DNA of 56,590 bases from the NCBI GenBank assembly GCA_045600945.1, contig JAZRYX010000049.1, positions 1 to 56,590 on the forward strand, read 5' to 3'. The translations under genes and the position numbers were made by a program. A model generated the notes under the pieces. That model did not search any database. It saw only the letters and a list, made by a program, of their open reading frames with translations, and was not told the DNA's origin. The DNA is from Darwinimomas sp045600945. GTDB taxonomy: Bacteria; Bacillota; Clostridia; Lachnospirales; Lachnospiraceae. This document shows, piece after piece, positions 15,889 to 24,866 of this stretch; positions within the stretch are counted from its first letter, which is position 1; each line of letters opens with the position of its first letter.

Positions 15889-15908
15889 GGCTCCTCGTAA
15901 GAGGAGCC
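15889..15908 (+). other. Hairpin before dnaJ (no T-run)
   Basis: GGCTCCTC, loop GTAA, GAGGAGCC is a perfect 8-bp stem. No T-tract follows, so it is more likely an mRNA processing or stability element than a terminator, lying 34 nt before the dnaJ start. Confidence 0.55.
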
Positions 15909-15942
15909 ATGACGGGTTAAAAGGAAGTTTAAAGGAAACAAT

Positions 15943-17067
15943 ATGGCAGAGACAAAAAGAGATTATTACGAGGTCCTCGGCGTCCCGAAAGATGCCGATG
16001 AGGCAGCGATAAAAAAAGCATACAGAGTACTTGCCAAAAAATATCATCCGGATGCAAACCCGGGAGACAAAGAAGCAGAAGCAAAGTTCAAAGAAGCCAG
16101 TGAGGCATACGCCGTACTTTCAGATCCCGAAAAGAGGAGAAAGTATGACCAGTTCGGACATTCGGCATTTGACGGAATGGGCGGAGCAGGCGGATTTGAT
16201 CCAAACAGCCCCGAATTTCAGGATATCTTCGGAGATATCTTCGCAGATCTTTTCGGCAGCGGGTTCGGAGGGTTCAGTGGAGGATTCGGCGGCTTTGGTA
16301 GCAGAGGCGGATCAAGAGCCAACCAGCCGATGCGAGGCGCAAGCGTACGTACTTCGGTCAGACTCACATTTGAAGAAGCAGTATTTGGCTGCGAGAAAGA
16401 AGTCACAATCAACTTCAGAGAGATGTGCGAGAGCTGTCACGGAACAGGAGCAAAACCGGGAACCCAGCCTGAAACATGTCCGAAATGCAAAGGCCAGGGC
16501 CGCATAGTATATACACAACAGTCACTTTTCGGAACAATGCAGAATGTTGCAGAGTGTCCAGACTGTCACGGCAGCGGTAAGATCGTAAAAGAAAAGTGCC
16601 CGGCTTGCCATGGCAGCGGTTATAAGACGACCAGAAAGACCTTCAAGGTATCCATACCGGCAGGTATCGATAACGGACAGAGCGTAAGATTATCCGGAGC
16701 GGGTGAGCCCGGAACAAACGGCGGACCCAGAGGAGATCTTCTCGTAGAAGTAGTGGTAAGCCAGCATCCTATATTCAAACGTCAGGATGTGAACCTGTTC
16801 TCTACGGTACCGATCAGCTTCAGCAAAGCCGCTCTCGGCGGACCTATAAGGGTTAAGACCATTGACGGTGAAGTTGAGTACGAAGTCAAGGCAGGAACTC
16901 AGACCGATACAAAGGTAAGACTTAAAGGAAAGGGTGTTCCGTCACTCAGGAACAAGAACCTCAGGGGAGATCACTATATCACTCTGGTAGTTCAGGTTCC
17001 GACGACGATGACGGCCGCACAGAAAGAAGCACTCAAGGCATACAAAGAGGCCATGAGAGAAACGTAA
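15943..17067 (+). CDS. dnaJ: Chaperone DnaJ (Hsp40, type I)
   Basis: 374 residues. J domain with HPD at 35-37, Gly/Phe-rich region (about 75-125), four zinc-binding CXXCXGXG repeats (CESCHGTG, CPKCKGQG, CPDCHGSG, CPACHGSG) and the C-terminal substrate domain. Stimulates DnaK ATPase and delivers clients. AAAGGA lies 7 nt before the ATG. It is separated from dnaK by 185 nt holding two hairpin repeats, so its expression may be partly uncoupled. Confidence 0.98.
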   Translation: MAETKRDYYEVLGVPKDADEAAIKKAYRVLAKKYHPDANPGDKEAEAKFKEASEAYAVLSDPEKRRKYDQFGHSAFDGMGGAGGFDPNSPEFQDIFGDIFADLFGSGFGGFSGGFGGFGSRGGSRANQPMRGASVRTSVRLTFEEAVFGCEKEVTINFREMCESCHGTGAKPGTQPETCPKCKGQGRIVYTQQSLFGTMQNVAECPDCHGSGKIVKEKCPACHGSGYKTTRKTFKVSIPAGIDNGQSVRLSGAGEPGTNGGPRGDLLVEVVVSQHPIFKRQDVNLFSTVPISFSKAALGGPIRVKTIDGEVEYEVKAGTQTDTKVRLKGKGVPSLRNKNLRGDHYITLVVQVPTTMTAAQKEALKAYKEAMRET

Positions 17068-17094
17068 TATATAAAAATTTGAGGTAATCTGATT

Positions 17095-18030
17095 ATGGCA
17101 GGATCAACATTCGGACAAATATTCAGAGTCACGACCTGGGGAGAGTCGCATGGGGAAGCACTGGGTGCGGTCATCGACGGATGCCCGGCCGGACTTGAAT
17201 TATCAGAAGAAGATATACAACCATATCTCGACAGACGTGCTCCGGGTCATGACAGACTCGCTTCATCACAAAGGAAAGAAACAGACAGATGCCGGATACT
17301 TTCGGGAGTATTCAGCGGATATACTACCGGCACTCCGATTTCGGTGATAGTTGAAAATGAAGACACAGACGATACAGACTACGATCCGGATACATACAGA
17401 CCCGGACATGCAGACAAGACATATGAAGAAAAGTATGGTTTGCGTGACTGGCGCGGAGGAGGCAGAGCCTCGGGACGTGAAACCATAGGACGTGTTATAG
17501 CCGGGGCGATAGCACAGAAACTGCTTGAAAAGCTCGGGATAAAAGTTAAAGCATTTGTTCAAAGCATCGGAGAGGTTCCGGTTCAGGAAGGCAAGGAGGA
17601 ATACTTAAAACAGTATCTTGCCGAAATAAAAAAAGCCGGAGAGAGCGTGGGCGGAGTTGTTACCTGCGTAGTAACAGGATGTCCCGCAGGCCTCGGAGAA
17701 CCGGTGTTTGATAAGCTTGACGGCGAACTTGCAAAAGCAGTCATGAGTATCGGGGCGGTAAAAGGAGTCGAGATAGGTGCAGGATTTATGTCAGCACGTA
17801 TGCTCGGTTCACAGTGCAATGATGCGGATGATGTTAATGCCGGAGGTATCCTGGGAGGGATATCCAACGGTAAACCGATTATCTTAAACGCAGCAATAAA
17901 ACCGACGCCGACAAGAGGCAGCAGTCGCCATGACGTATGCATAGCACCACGCGCTGCGGTAGTTATCGAAGCGATGGTCGCTGTGACGATACTGGATATG
18001 TATTACAGGAACAGAAATTCAAAGGTATAA
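17095..18030 (+). CDS. aroC: Chorismate synthase, short variant
   Basis: 311 residues, against about 360-390 in typical members. AroC converts 5-enolpyruvylshikimate-3-phosphate to chorismate with reduced FMN. Core motifs are intact: GESHGEALG (His19), RRAPG, RPGHADKTYEEKYGLRDWRGGGRASGRET, NAGGILGGISNG and RHDVC. Compared from memory with the E. coli protein, three loops are shortened: after IGEVPVQ, at GSQCNDADDVNAGG, and between IKPTPT and RHDVC where about 20 residues are missing. The frame is uninterrupted, so these are in-frame shortenings. Follows dnaJ by 27 nt and may share its transcript. Confidence 0.92.
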   Translation: MAGSTFGQIFRVTTWGESHGEALGAVIDGCPAGLELSEEDIQPYLDRRAPGHDRLASSQRKETDRCRILSGVFSGYTTGTPISVIVENEDTDDTDYDPDTYRPGHADKTYEEKYGLRDWRGGGRASGRETIGRVIAGAIAQKLLEKLGIKVKAFVQSIGEVPVQEGKEEYLKQYLAEIKKAGESVGGVVTCVVTGCPAGLGEPVFDKLDGELAKAVMSIGAVKGVEIGAGFMSARMLGSQCNDADDVNAGGILGGISNGKPIILNAAIKPTPTRGSSRHDVCIAPRAAVVIEAMVAVTILDMYYRNRNSKV

Positions 18031-18033
18031 AAA

Positions 18034-18081
18034 AAAGGAGCTGTCGCACAAGTGGTTTAATCACGAGTGCACAGCTCCTTT
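18034..18081. terminator. Bidirectional terminator between aroC and a leftward secreted-protein gene
   Basis: AAAGGAGCTGT (18034-18044) pairs with ACAGCTCCTTT (18071-18081); inner GCAC/GTGC extends it. The minus-strand reading is followed by eight U residues, so it is strongest for the leftward gene. Confidence 0.85.
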
Positions 18082-18114
18082 ATCAGTGTGCCCGGCGGCG
18101 CGCGTCTATTCGAA

Positions 18115-18774
18115 TCAGCCCATAGGACGTCCGTAGTATGTATAACTCTTAAGCAACTGTCCATCTGATGAGTAGATATTCTCTACAACATCTCTTTGAG
18201 ATCCGTAGAACTTGAGGGCATCACTGGATATATTCTGCATAACCTTGTAATGCTCACCATCATAGTATGTATCCTCAAGCCATTTTGAAGGACACTCAGC
18301 TGCTTTCCAGGGAAGTGTTACGTCAAAAACGATAAGATTACCGTCGGTATATATCTTTGCAGTCTCTGTACCATACACACCGGTGTAGGTAAGCTTAGCG
18401 GCATAATCATCAAGAGAAGTGTTTTGTTTTGCCGCTTTATCCTGGGCAGATGTATCTGTTCCTCCCGGACCTCCGGCTACAGCCTGAAGCTGAACCTTGC
18501 CATCCTTAACCCACTGACCGAGTTCATTGACTGACCAGGAATCAATAGTTGTATTAAGAGCACAGTTTCCATCCTTGTCGAAATAAAAGCACTCTTCCCA
18601 TCCATCGTTGTTACTGTCATCCCAGAACCACGCGTTTACAACATACGTGCCGTCCTGCTTTTTGAGTTTCCATCCGATTGTATTATTGCCTTCCCAGGTT
18701 CCTGCAAATGCTGTCATAGCCATAAATACGGTTGCGATACATGTAAGTATACATATACTGATAGTCTTTTTCAT
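18115..18774 (-). CDS. Secreted protein with cell-wall-binding-like repeats
   Basis: 219 residues. Signal peptide MKKTISICILTCIATVFMAMTAFAG with an AFA cleavage site. Residues 25-80 resemble one or two glucan/choline-binding repeats (GWKLKKQDGTYVVNAWFWDDSNNDGWEECFYFDKDG and INELGQWVKDG-type Trp/Gly/Tyr spacing). The C-terminal half (TYTGVYGTETAKIYTDGNLIVFDVTLPW) has no recognised domain. Start at 18774 is chosen for the GGAGAG 8 nt upstream and the signal peptide; a longer frame to 18876 overlaps the neighbour. Second gene of a two-gene unit. Role unknown, presumably surface-associated. Confidence 0.72.
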   Translation of the reverse strand: MKKTISICILTCIATVFMAMTAFAGTWEGNNTIGWKLKKQDGTYVVNAWFWDDSNNDGWEECFYFDKDGNCALNTTIDSWSVNELGQWVKDGKVQLQAVAGGPGGTDTSAQDKAAKQNTSLDDYAAKLTYTGVYGTETAKIYTDGNLIVFDVTLPWKAAECPSKWLEDTYYDGEHYKVMQNISSDALKFYGSQRDVVENIYSSDGQLLKSYTYYGRPMG

Positions 18775-18793
18775 AATGTTCTCTCCAATCAAT

Positions 18794-19174
18794 TTAGTCC
18801 AGCGGGATGCCGGCATTTTCAAACATATCCTGCATCTCGGCAGGCATCTGATCTCGGATAGTTCTAAGTGCTTCAAAAACCTGCTTTGATTTTACCGGAT
18901 CTGCCATGGTACTTGTAGTCAGGTAAGTCAGGTAATAAATGAGAAATCCGAAAATCAGGGCGATTATAGACAGTATGAGTGCGGTACGTCCCCTGGAAGT
19001 CATCTGTCCGTATTCATTTTTACAGAGTACGGCAAAAGCGATTCCGAAGATTCCGAGCGGGATACTTAACGGAACTCCCGATAGGCTGATCATCAGAAGA
19101 TTCACTATAAGACCTGCTATGGCACAAAACAATGCTATGCCCTGAAATGATTTTGAAGTGTCCTTTTTTTCCAT
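18794..19174 (-). CDS. Small DUF4190-like membrane protein
   Basis: 126 residues with two or three hydrophobic segments (12-50 and 64-87) and a soluble C-terminal helix (KSKQVFEALRTIRDQMPAEMQDMF). The pattern GIALFCAIAGLIVNLL...RGRTALILSIIALIFG resembles DUF4190 proteins, but the match is from memory. It precedes the secreted repeat protein by 19 nt. Confidence 0.65.
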   Translation of the reverse strand: MEKKDTSKSFQGIALFCAIAGLIVNLLMISLSGVPLSIPLGIFGIAFAVLCKNEYGQMTSRGRTALILSIIALIFGFLIYYLTYLTTSTMADPVKSKQVFEALRTIRDQMPAEMQDMFENAGIPLD

Positions 19175-19183
19175 GATGGAACA

Positions 19184-19192
19184 ATTATACCA
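19184..19192 (-). promoter_or_regulatory. Extended -10 promoter of the leftward two-gene unit
   Basis: The minus strand reads TGGTATAAT; no good -35 is seen, as is usual for extended -10 promoters. The start codon follows within about 10 nt of the -10 box (MEKKD at 19174), so the leader is extremely short. Confidence 0.6.
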
Positions 19193-19211
19193 TTAAACAT
19201 CATACGAAGCA

Positions 19212-19240
19212 TAGAAAAATAACCTTAATTTTAGTATAAT
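19212..19240 (+). promoter_or_regulatory. Promoter of tex
   Basis: TAGAAA (19212-19217), 17-nt spacer, TATAAT (19235-19240). Only 8 nt separate the -10 box from the ATG at 19249. Confidence 0.6.
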
Positions 19241-19248
19241 TTTACATT

Positions 19249-21291
19249 ATGGACATAGTAAGAATATTAGCAGAAGAATTAAACATCAAGCAGTCACAGG
19301 TCGAAGCAACGATCGGACTTATCAATGACGGAAACACGATACCGTTCATCGCCAGATACCGTAAGGAAGTAACAGGCTCTTTGGATGATGAGACACTCAG
19401 AAATCTCGACGAAAGACTTCGTTATCTACGTAATCTTGAAGAAAAACAGCAGCAGGTTATCGCCAGTATAGAAGAACAGGGAAAGCTGACCGACGAATTG
19501 AAAGAGGCTATAGAGTCAGCAACAACACTTGTGGCGGTCGATGACCTCTATCGTCCGTACAGACCTAAAAAGCGTACGCGTGCGATGATAGCGAAAGAAG
19601 CCGGTTACGAGCCGCTCTCAATAGAAATCATGGAGCAGGACCCTGCCAAACATGAGCTTTTGGATGTTGCAGATGCCAAGGCCATCCAGGGAGCAAAAGA
19701 CATTATTGCCGAGACAGTTTCCGACAATGCAGATTTCCGTAAAGCCATACGAAACGCGACTTATAATCTCGGACTTATCGAAAGCTCACTCAAGGATGTG
19801 CAGCTCGACCCAGATAAGACTTATGAAATGTACTATGAGTACAGTGAGGCAGTCAGCAAGTGCCCGGGACATCGTATACTTGCGCTTAATCGAGGTGAAG
19901 ATGAAAAGGTTCTCAAGGTCAGTATCATAGGACCGGATGAGGACATCATCAGAGTACTAAACAAATATACGATCACAAATCCGGGGAATAAACGTACTGC
20001 GGAAATTATCGAAGATGCGATAGCAGATTCATATAAGAGACTTATACAGCCGTCAATAGAGCGGGAAATCAGAAATGATTTGACTGAAAAAGCTCAGGAC
20101 GGTGCAATAAAAGTATTCGGAAAGAATCTTAATCAGCTTCTCATGCAGCCTCCGATCGTCGGAAAAACCGTGCTTGGTTGGGACCCGGCATTCAGAACAG
20201 GCTGCAAGCTGGCAGTAGTTGATGATACGGGTAAAGTACTTGATACGACGGTCATCTTTCCGACGGCACCACAGTTTAAGATAGCAGAGTCGCAGAAGAT
20301 AGTTAACGACCTTATAAAGAAATACAAAATCGATCTTATCTCACTCGGAAACGGCACAGCCAGCCGTGAGTCGGAGCAGGTAATCGCAGACGGAATCAAG
20401 GCTCCTTATGTAATAGTAAATGAAGCCGGTGCCTCTGTTTATTCTGCATCCAAACTCGCAACAGAAGAGTTTCCGAATTTCGATGTAGGGCAGCGTTCTG
20501 CAACATCCATGGCAAGACGACTTCAGGACCCGCTTGCAGAACTTGTTAAGATAGATCCGAAGGCCATCGGAGTCGGTCAGTATCAGCACGATATGGATCA
20601 GAAAAAACTCGGAGAATCTCTGGGTGCGGTAGTTGAGGATTGTGTAAATGCTGTCGGCGTCGACCTTAACACAGCAAGCACTTCACTTCTTCAGTACATA
20701 TCGGGAATCAACAAGACTCTTGCAAAGAATATCGTTGATTACAGAGAGGAAAACGGGAGATTCAAATCAAGAAAGGAACTTCTGAAAGTTCCGAAGCTGG
20801 GACCGAAAGCTTTTGAGCAGTGTGCCGGATTCATGCGTATAACCGGAGGTAAGGAACCGCTTGATGCAACGAGTGTGCATCCGGAAAGTTATGAGGCAGC
20901 ACGTGCGCTTCAGGCCGGTGAGGACAAGAAGTCTATTATGGAAAGACTCGGAGTGGGTGAGATCACTCTTAATGATATTGCTAAGGAACTTGAGAAACCG
21001 GGACGTGATCCGCGTGAGGATATGCCTAAACCGATACTGCGTACCGATGTGCTTGAGATGAAGGACTTAAGAGAGGGTATGATTCTTAAGGGTACGGTGC
21101 GTAATGTAATTGATTTCGGTGCGTTTATCGATATCGGTGTTCATCAGGACGGGCTTGTGCATATTTCGCAGATGAGCAGTAAGTTTATTAAGCATCCGCT
21201 CGAGGTTGTGTCTGTGGGTGACATCGTTGAGGTTAAGGTTATCAGTGTGGATTTGCAGAAGAAACGTATAGGACTGACGATGGTATTTTGA
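19249..21291 (+). CDS. tex: Tex-type RNA-binding transcription accessory protein
   Basis: 680 residues. The Tex N-terminal helical region (IKQSQVEATIGLINDGNTIPFIARYRKEVTGSLDDE...), a YqgF-like RNase H fold (about 305-430, VLGWDPAFRTGCKLAVVD and SLGNGTASRESE), helix-hairpin-helix motifs (SGINKTLAKNIVDYRE...LLKVPKLGPKAFEQCAGFMRI) and a C-terminal S1 domain (about 608-676) are in the usual order. Slightly shorter than the common 720-780 residues. Tex proteins bind RNA and influence transcription and stress tolerance. No Shine-Dalgarno lies upstream of the ATG. Confidence 0.95.
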   Translation: MDIVRILAEELNIKQSQVEATIGLINDGNTIPFIARYRKEVTGSLDDETLRNLDERLRYLRNLEEKQQQVIASIEEQGKLTDELKEAIESATTLVAVDDLYRPYRPKKRTRAMIAKEAGYEPLSIEIMEQDPAKHELLDVADAKAIQGAKDIIAETVSDNADFRKAIRNATYNLGLIESSLKDVQLDPDKTYEMYYEYSEAVSKCPGHRILALNRGEDEKVLKVSIIGPDEDIIRVLNKYTITNPGNKRTAEIIEDAIADSYKRLIQPSIEREIRNDLTEKAQDGAIKVFGKNLNQLLMQPPIVGKTVLGWDPAFRTGCKLAVVDDTGKVLDTTVIFPTAPQFKIAESQKIVNDLIKKYKIDLISLGNGTASRESEQVIADGIKAPYVIVNEAGASVYSASKLATEEFPNFDVGQRSATSMARRLQDPLAELVKIDPKAIGVGQYQHDMDQKKLGESLGAVVEDCVNAVGVDLNTASTSLLQYISGINKTLAKNIVDYREENGRFKSRKELLKVPKLGPKAFEQCAGFMRITGGKEPLDATSVHPESYEAARALQAGEDKKSIMERLGVGEITLNDIAKELEKPGRDPREDMPKPILRTDVLEMKDLREGMILKGTVRNVIDFGAFIDIGVHQDGLVHISQMSSKFIKHPLEVVSVGDIVEVKVISVDLQKKRIGLTMVF

Positions 21292-21302
21292 TGGGTTCGC
21301 TT

Positions 21303-21330
21303 TTAACAGTATTTTGCTATAGGGTAAAAT
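21303..21330 (+). promoter_or_regulatory. Promoter of the yfhO cassette
   Basis: TTAACA (21303-21308), 16-nt spacer, TAAAAT (21325-21330), directly after the tex stop. Confidence 0.6.
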
Positions 21331-21357
21331 TAATATATGCCTGGAAGGATAGATAAA

Positions 21358-23856
21358 ATGAATAATAATAAAAACATATGGCAAAAGACAATGCCATATA
21401 TTTTTACGGCGTTACTTGTAACGACATTACTTATACTAATGGCTGTTATTTTAAAAATATATCCATTTGGAGATAAAGTATATTTATGGGCTGATGCAGA
21501 TCAGTATATCAGCTTTGACCGATACTTTGGAAGTTTAACTGGAAAGAATGACATTTTCTACTCTTGGGAGAATGTATTGGGTGGCAACGCTTTGCCACAA
21601 TTGGCATATTATTCATTCAGCCCGTTTAACATTATTTATATCATAATGAGAAATAATGTTATGCACGCGAGAACGGTTGTCGTATATTTAAAAATGCTTC
21701 TCAGTTCATTATCCATGTGCTTTTGTTTGTCTTATTTGTATAGAGACAAGAAAGTATTTCCCAAGATGCTTATATCCACTAGCTATGCGTTTATGGGATA
21801 TTTGATATTTTACGGATGGAATATGTCCTGGATGGACGGAGTAATACTTCTTCCGGTTATGATTGTTGGATTATCCAAATTAATAAATGATGAAAACATA
21901 TTGCTTTATGTTATTGTATTAGCAATTGCAATAATATCAAACTTTTATATTGGATATATGCTATGTATAGTATCTGCAATAGCTTATTTTTCTTTAATAT
22001 TATTGTCCGGCAACAACTTCTTTAAAAAGGTAAAAACCACATTATTAAAATATATAATAGTGTCAATAATTGCAGTTGGAATTAGCGGATTTATTTTATT
22101 ACCGACGATTTTGGAATTACCGTCCGGAAGAAGATTATCAATATATGATACTTTAAAGAACATGTATATTGTTATTAAACCTGCAGAAATTCTCTCGGGA
22201 CTATTTACAGGTCAAATTAATGAATTGAATTCCAATGCTCCATTAATTTATGTGGGACCTGTTGCATTATGCATGATGATCTTGTTTTTTACAAGCCGAA
22301 AAATTGATGGTAGGAGAAAAATCGTTTTTTTTGCGATTATCATCATTTATGTTATTAGTTTCATGAATAGTTTTGCCAATAAGCTTTGGCATGGAATGAG
22401 TGATAATGTTTGGTTTAACTTTAGATACTCTTTCACTTTAAGCTTTATATTTGTTATCATTGCATATGAAATATTAATTACTATAGGGAAGGAAGGCGTA
22501 TGCAGCAAAGATTGCGTTATTGCTTTTATTTCTTTTTTGTTTATAGTTGTGTATGTTGTGGTGAATGCCGGAGAAAGAATTAACCCCATAGGAATCGCAT
22601 TGGATATTATTATTCTCTCCACAATCTTTGCTCTTCTTTTTTTAAAGATACACAATTACAAAATCGTGAACGTTGTTCTTCTAATTTGTACGGTTGTTTC
22701 AACGACATTAAATATGTATACTACGTTGAAAGATTATGATATGGTGCCGATAAGTGGATATAATTATGGTAAAGAGATAATGGAGGTTGTTCATGCTAAA
22801 ATCAGTGATGATTCATTTTATAGAATGGACAAGAGTCTTATGTTTGGACGTTGTGATGGCAATTTGTTTAATTATAATGGTGTTTCAAATTATGCATCTA
22901 CAGAAAATGTTGACAACCTTGAATTTATTAAGAAATTAGGAGTCCGACATGATTGGATGTGGGGGGCATATACCACAAATCTTCCGTTTGCAACGGAATC
23001 TCTTCTTGGATTAAAGTATGTGATTACTGATTCAATTAATGGAAAAGACTACAAAGAGATCAATTCTTTTGATGGTGTAACATTATATAAGAATCAAAGT
23101 GCATTTCCAATATTGTTTCCTGTTGATCACTTGGGCAATTTCAATATAGAAAATATAAACGACTTTGAACTTTTAAATATAATATGGGAATCTATTAACA
23201 ACAGAGATGAAAAGGTTTTTAATAATAACATGATAAAGGTAGAACCGATAAGCGAAAGGAATTCGTTGAAGATATACATTCAAAATGATGGTTCGGCATA
23301 TTTGGGAATTCCTTCTGGTGAATACCCGAATATTGTAATAGATAATTCGAATGAGATGTTAAAATATGATCCATATTCAGAACTTTATTATATGGGAGAG
23401 TATGAGAGAGGAGATATTGTTAGATTATCAATGGAATCAGACTGTAAAGAAGAGATGTTAAACAATATTATCTGTTATACTGAAAATTCCGAAGCAATAA
23501 AGAATAACGCGACATTGATTAACAATCAAGATATTGAGATTAATGAAAAAAGCAGCTCTCATTTGGAAATTAAGTATTCGGGTGATAGTAAACATATTGC
23601 AACTACTATTCCATATGATGCAGGATGGACAGTATATGATAATGACACTAGGGTAGATATTGAAAAAAACTGGAATAATTTTATTTCCTTCAATTTGGAT
23701 TCATCTAACATACACTTCATAGAATTGATTTATCGTCCTGTTGGATACAAAGAAGGACTGTTGATTAGTATTATTTCCGCAGTAGCATTTTTGATCGCTG
23801 AAGTGGGATATATTAAAAGAAAGAAAAGAATTACACTGAAAGAGGTCATGGACTAA
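21358..23856 (+). CDS. yfhO: YfhO-family membrane glycosyltransferase (GT-C type)
   Basis: 832 residues. Around 12 hydrophobic segments fill residues 10-460, with the YfhO-type luminal motif WADADQYISFDRYFGSL followed by a Trp/Asn-rich loop; an extracellular soluble region (about 470-790) precedes a final membrane segment. In Bacillus and Listeria, YfhO-type enzymes transfer a sugar from an undecaprenyl carrier onto lipoteichoic acid or other envelope polymers outside the membrane. GGAAGG precedes the chosen ATG at 21358; an ATG at 21337 has no ribosome site. The gene is clearly AT-richer than tex and tsaE around it. Coupled to the next gene by TAATG. Confidence 0.88.
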   Translation: MNNNKNIWQKTMPYIFTALLVTTLLILMAVILKIYPFGDKVYLWADADQYISFDRYFGSLTGKNDIFYSWENVLGGNALPQLAYYSFSPFNIIYIIMRNNVMHARTVVVYLKMLLSSLSMCFCLSYLYRDKKVFPKMLISTSYAFMGYLIFYGWNMSWMDGVILLPVMIVGLSKLINDENILLYVIVLAIAIISNFYIGYMLCIVSAIAYFSLILLSGNNFFKKVKTTLLKYIIVSIIAVGISGFILLPTILELPSGRRLSIYDTLKNMYIVIKPAEILSGLFTGQINELNSNAPLIYVGPVALCMMILFFTSRKIDGRRKIVFFAIIIIYVISFMNSFANKLWHGMSDNVWFNFRYSFTLSFIFVIIAYEILITIGKEGVCSKDCVIAFISFLFIVVYVVVNAGERINPIGIALDIIILSTIFALLFLKIHNYKIVNVVLLICTVVSTTLNMYTTLKDYDMVPISGYNYGKEIMEVVHAKISDDSFYRMDKSLMFGRCDGNLFNYNGVSNYASTENVDNLEFIKKLGVRHDWMWGAYTTNLPFATESLLGLKYVITDSINGKDYKEINSFDGVTLYKNQSAFPILFPVDHLGNFNIENINDFELLNIIWESINNRDEKVFNNNMIKVEPISERNSLKIYIQNDGSAYLGIPSGEYPNIVIDNSNEMLKYDPYSELYYMGEYERGDIVRLSMESDCKEEMLNNIICYTENSEAIKNNATLINNQDIEINEKSSSHLEIKYSGDSKHIATTIPYDAGWTVYDNDTRVDIEKNWNNFISFNLDSSNIHFIELIYRPVGYKEGLLISIISAVAFLIAEVGYIKRKKRITLKEVMD

Positions 23857-24809
23857 TGATTAATAATACAATATCCATAATTGTCCCTTGTTATAACGAA
23901 GAAGAAAGTTTGCCAATATTTCTTGAAGAAATCAGTAACGTGTTTTCAAAATTACCATATGATTATGAGTTGTTATTCATTGATGATGGATCAACAGATA
24001 ACACAAAAAAAGAGCTGATTTGTTTTGCAGAAACAAACAGTCATATAAAATTTATTTGCTTCTCCAGAAATTTTGGGAAGGAGGCTGCGATGTATGCTGG
24101 CTTTTGCAATTCAAAAGGGGACTATGTTGCTGTAATGGATGCTGATTTACAGGATCCACCAAGCCTTTTACCTGAAATGATTCGTATATTGGAAACGGAA
24201 GAATACGACAATGTCGCAACCAGAAGAATCAGCCGCGAAGGGGAACCTGTTATTAGATCTTTTTTTGCAAGACAGTTTTACAAAGTAATCAATAAAATAT
24301 CAGATGTTGATATTGTTGATGGGGCAAGAGACTTTCGGCTAATGAAAAAGGAAATGATTGATGTAATTAAAACCCTGGAAGAAAGAAATAGATTTTCAAA
24401 AGGGATATTTGGATGGATGGGCTTTAGAACATATTGGCTTGAATTTAAAAATGAAGAACGCATAGCTGGAGAGACAAAATGGAATTTCTGGAAATTGTTT
24501 AAATATGCAATTGATGGAATAATTAGTTTCTCTCAGATACCTCTCAGCGTGGCAGCTTGGTTCGGAATTATTATGACAGGATTATCGGTATTTTTTTTAA
24601 TAGTTGTTATTGTAAGAAAATTGATTTTTGGGGATCCTGTTGCAGGATGGGCATCTTTAGTATGTATAATACTCTTTATTAGCGGAATACAATTATTTTG
24701 CATTGGAATAATAGGTCAATATATTGCAAAAACATATGTGGAAGTAAAAAAGAGACCACATTATATTATTTCCAGTACCAATGTTGAGAAAGCAAAATTA
24801 ATCAATTAA
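23856..24809 (+). CDS. GtrB/CsbB-type polyprenyl-phosphate glycosyltransferase (GT2)
   Basis: 317 residues. GT-A domain with ISIIVPCYNEEESLP, FIDDGSTDNT, SRNFGKEAAMYAG, VMDADLQDPP and RFSKGIFGWMGF, then two C-terminal membrane helices (about 228-255 and 265-290). This class charges undecaprenyl phosphate with a sugar (for example GlcNAc by CsbB, glucose by GtrB). Together with YfhO it forms two of the three parts of a periplasm-side glycosylation system; no GtcA-type flippase gene is beside it. Start overlaps the yfhO stop by one base. AT-rich like yfhO. Confidence 0.93.
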   Translation: MINNTISIIVPCYNEEESLPIFLEEISNVFSKLPYDYELLFIDDGSTDNTKKELICFAETNSHIKFICFSRNFGKEAAMYAGFCNSKGDYVAVMDADLQDPPSLLPEMIRILETEEYDNVATRRISREGEPVIRSFFARQFYKVINKISDVDIVDGARDFRLMKKEMIDVIKTLEERNRFSKGIFGWMGFRTYWLEFKNEERIAGETKWNFWKLFKYAIDGIISFSQIPLSVAAWFGIIMTGLSVFFLIVVIVRKLIFGDPVAGWASLVCIILFISGIQLFCIGIIGQYIAKTYVEVKKRPHYIISSTNVEKAKLIN

Positions 24810-24830
24810 TAATTGTTATGAATGGTCATT

Positions 24831-24858
24831 TTGATAAATGGGTTTTAACTATTAAAAC
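24831..24858 (+). promoter_or_regulatory. Possible promoter of tsaE
   Basis: TTGATA (24831-24836), 16-nt spacer, TAAAAC (24853-24858), 8 nt before the tsaE ATG. The -10 is weak. Confidence 0.35.
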
Positions 24859-24866
24859 GATAGACT

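Noticed and set aside
15889..15908. Hairpin between dnaK and dnaJ read as a terminator
   Set aside because: No T-run follows, and dnaJ needs read-through from the CIRCE promoter.
17095..18030. aroC as a pseudogene
   Set aside because: The protein is short, but the frame is unbroken, all core motifs are present and the gaps fall in loops.
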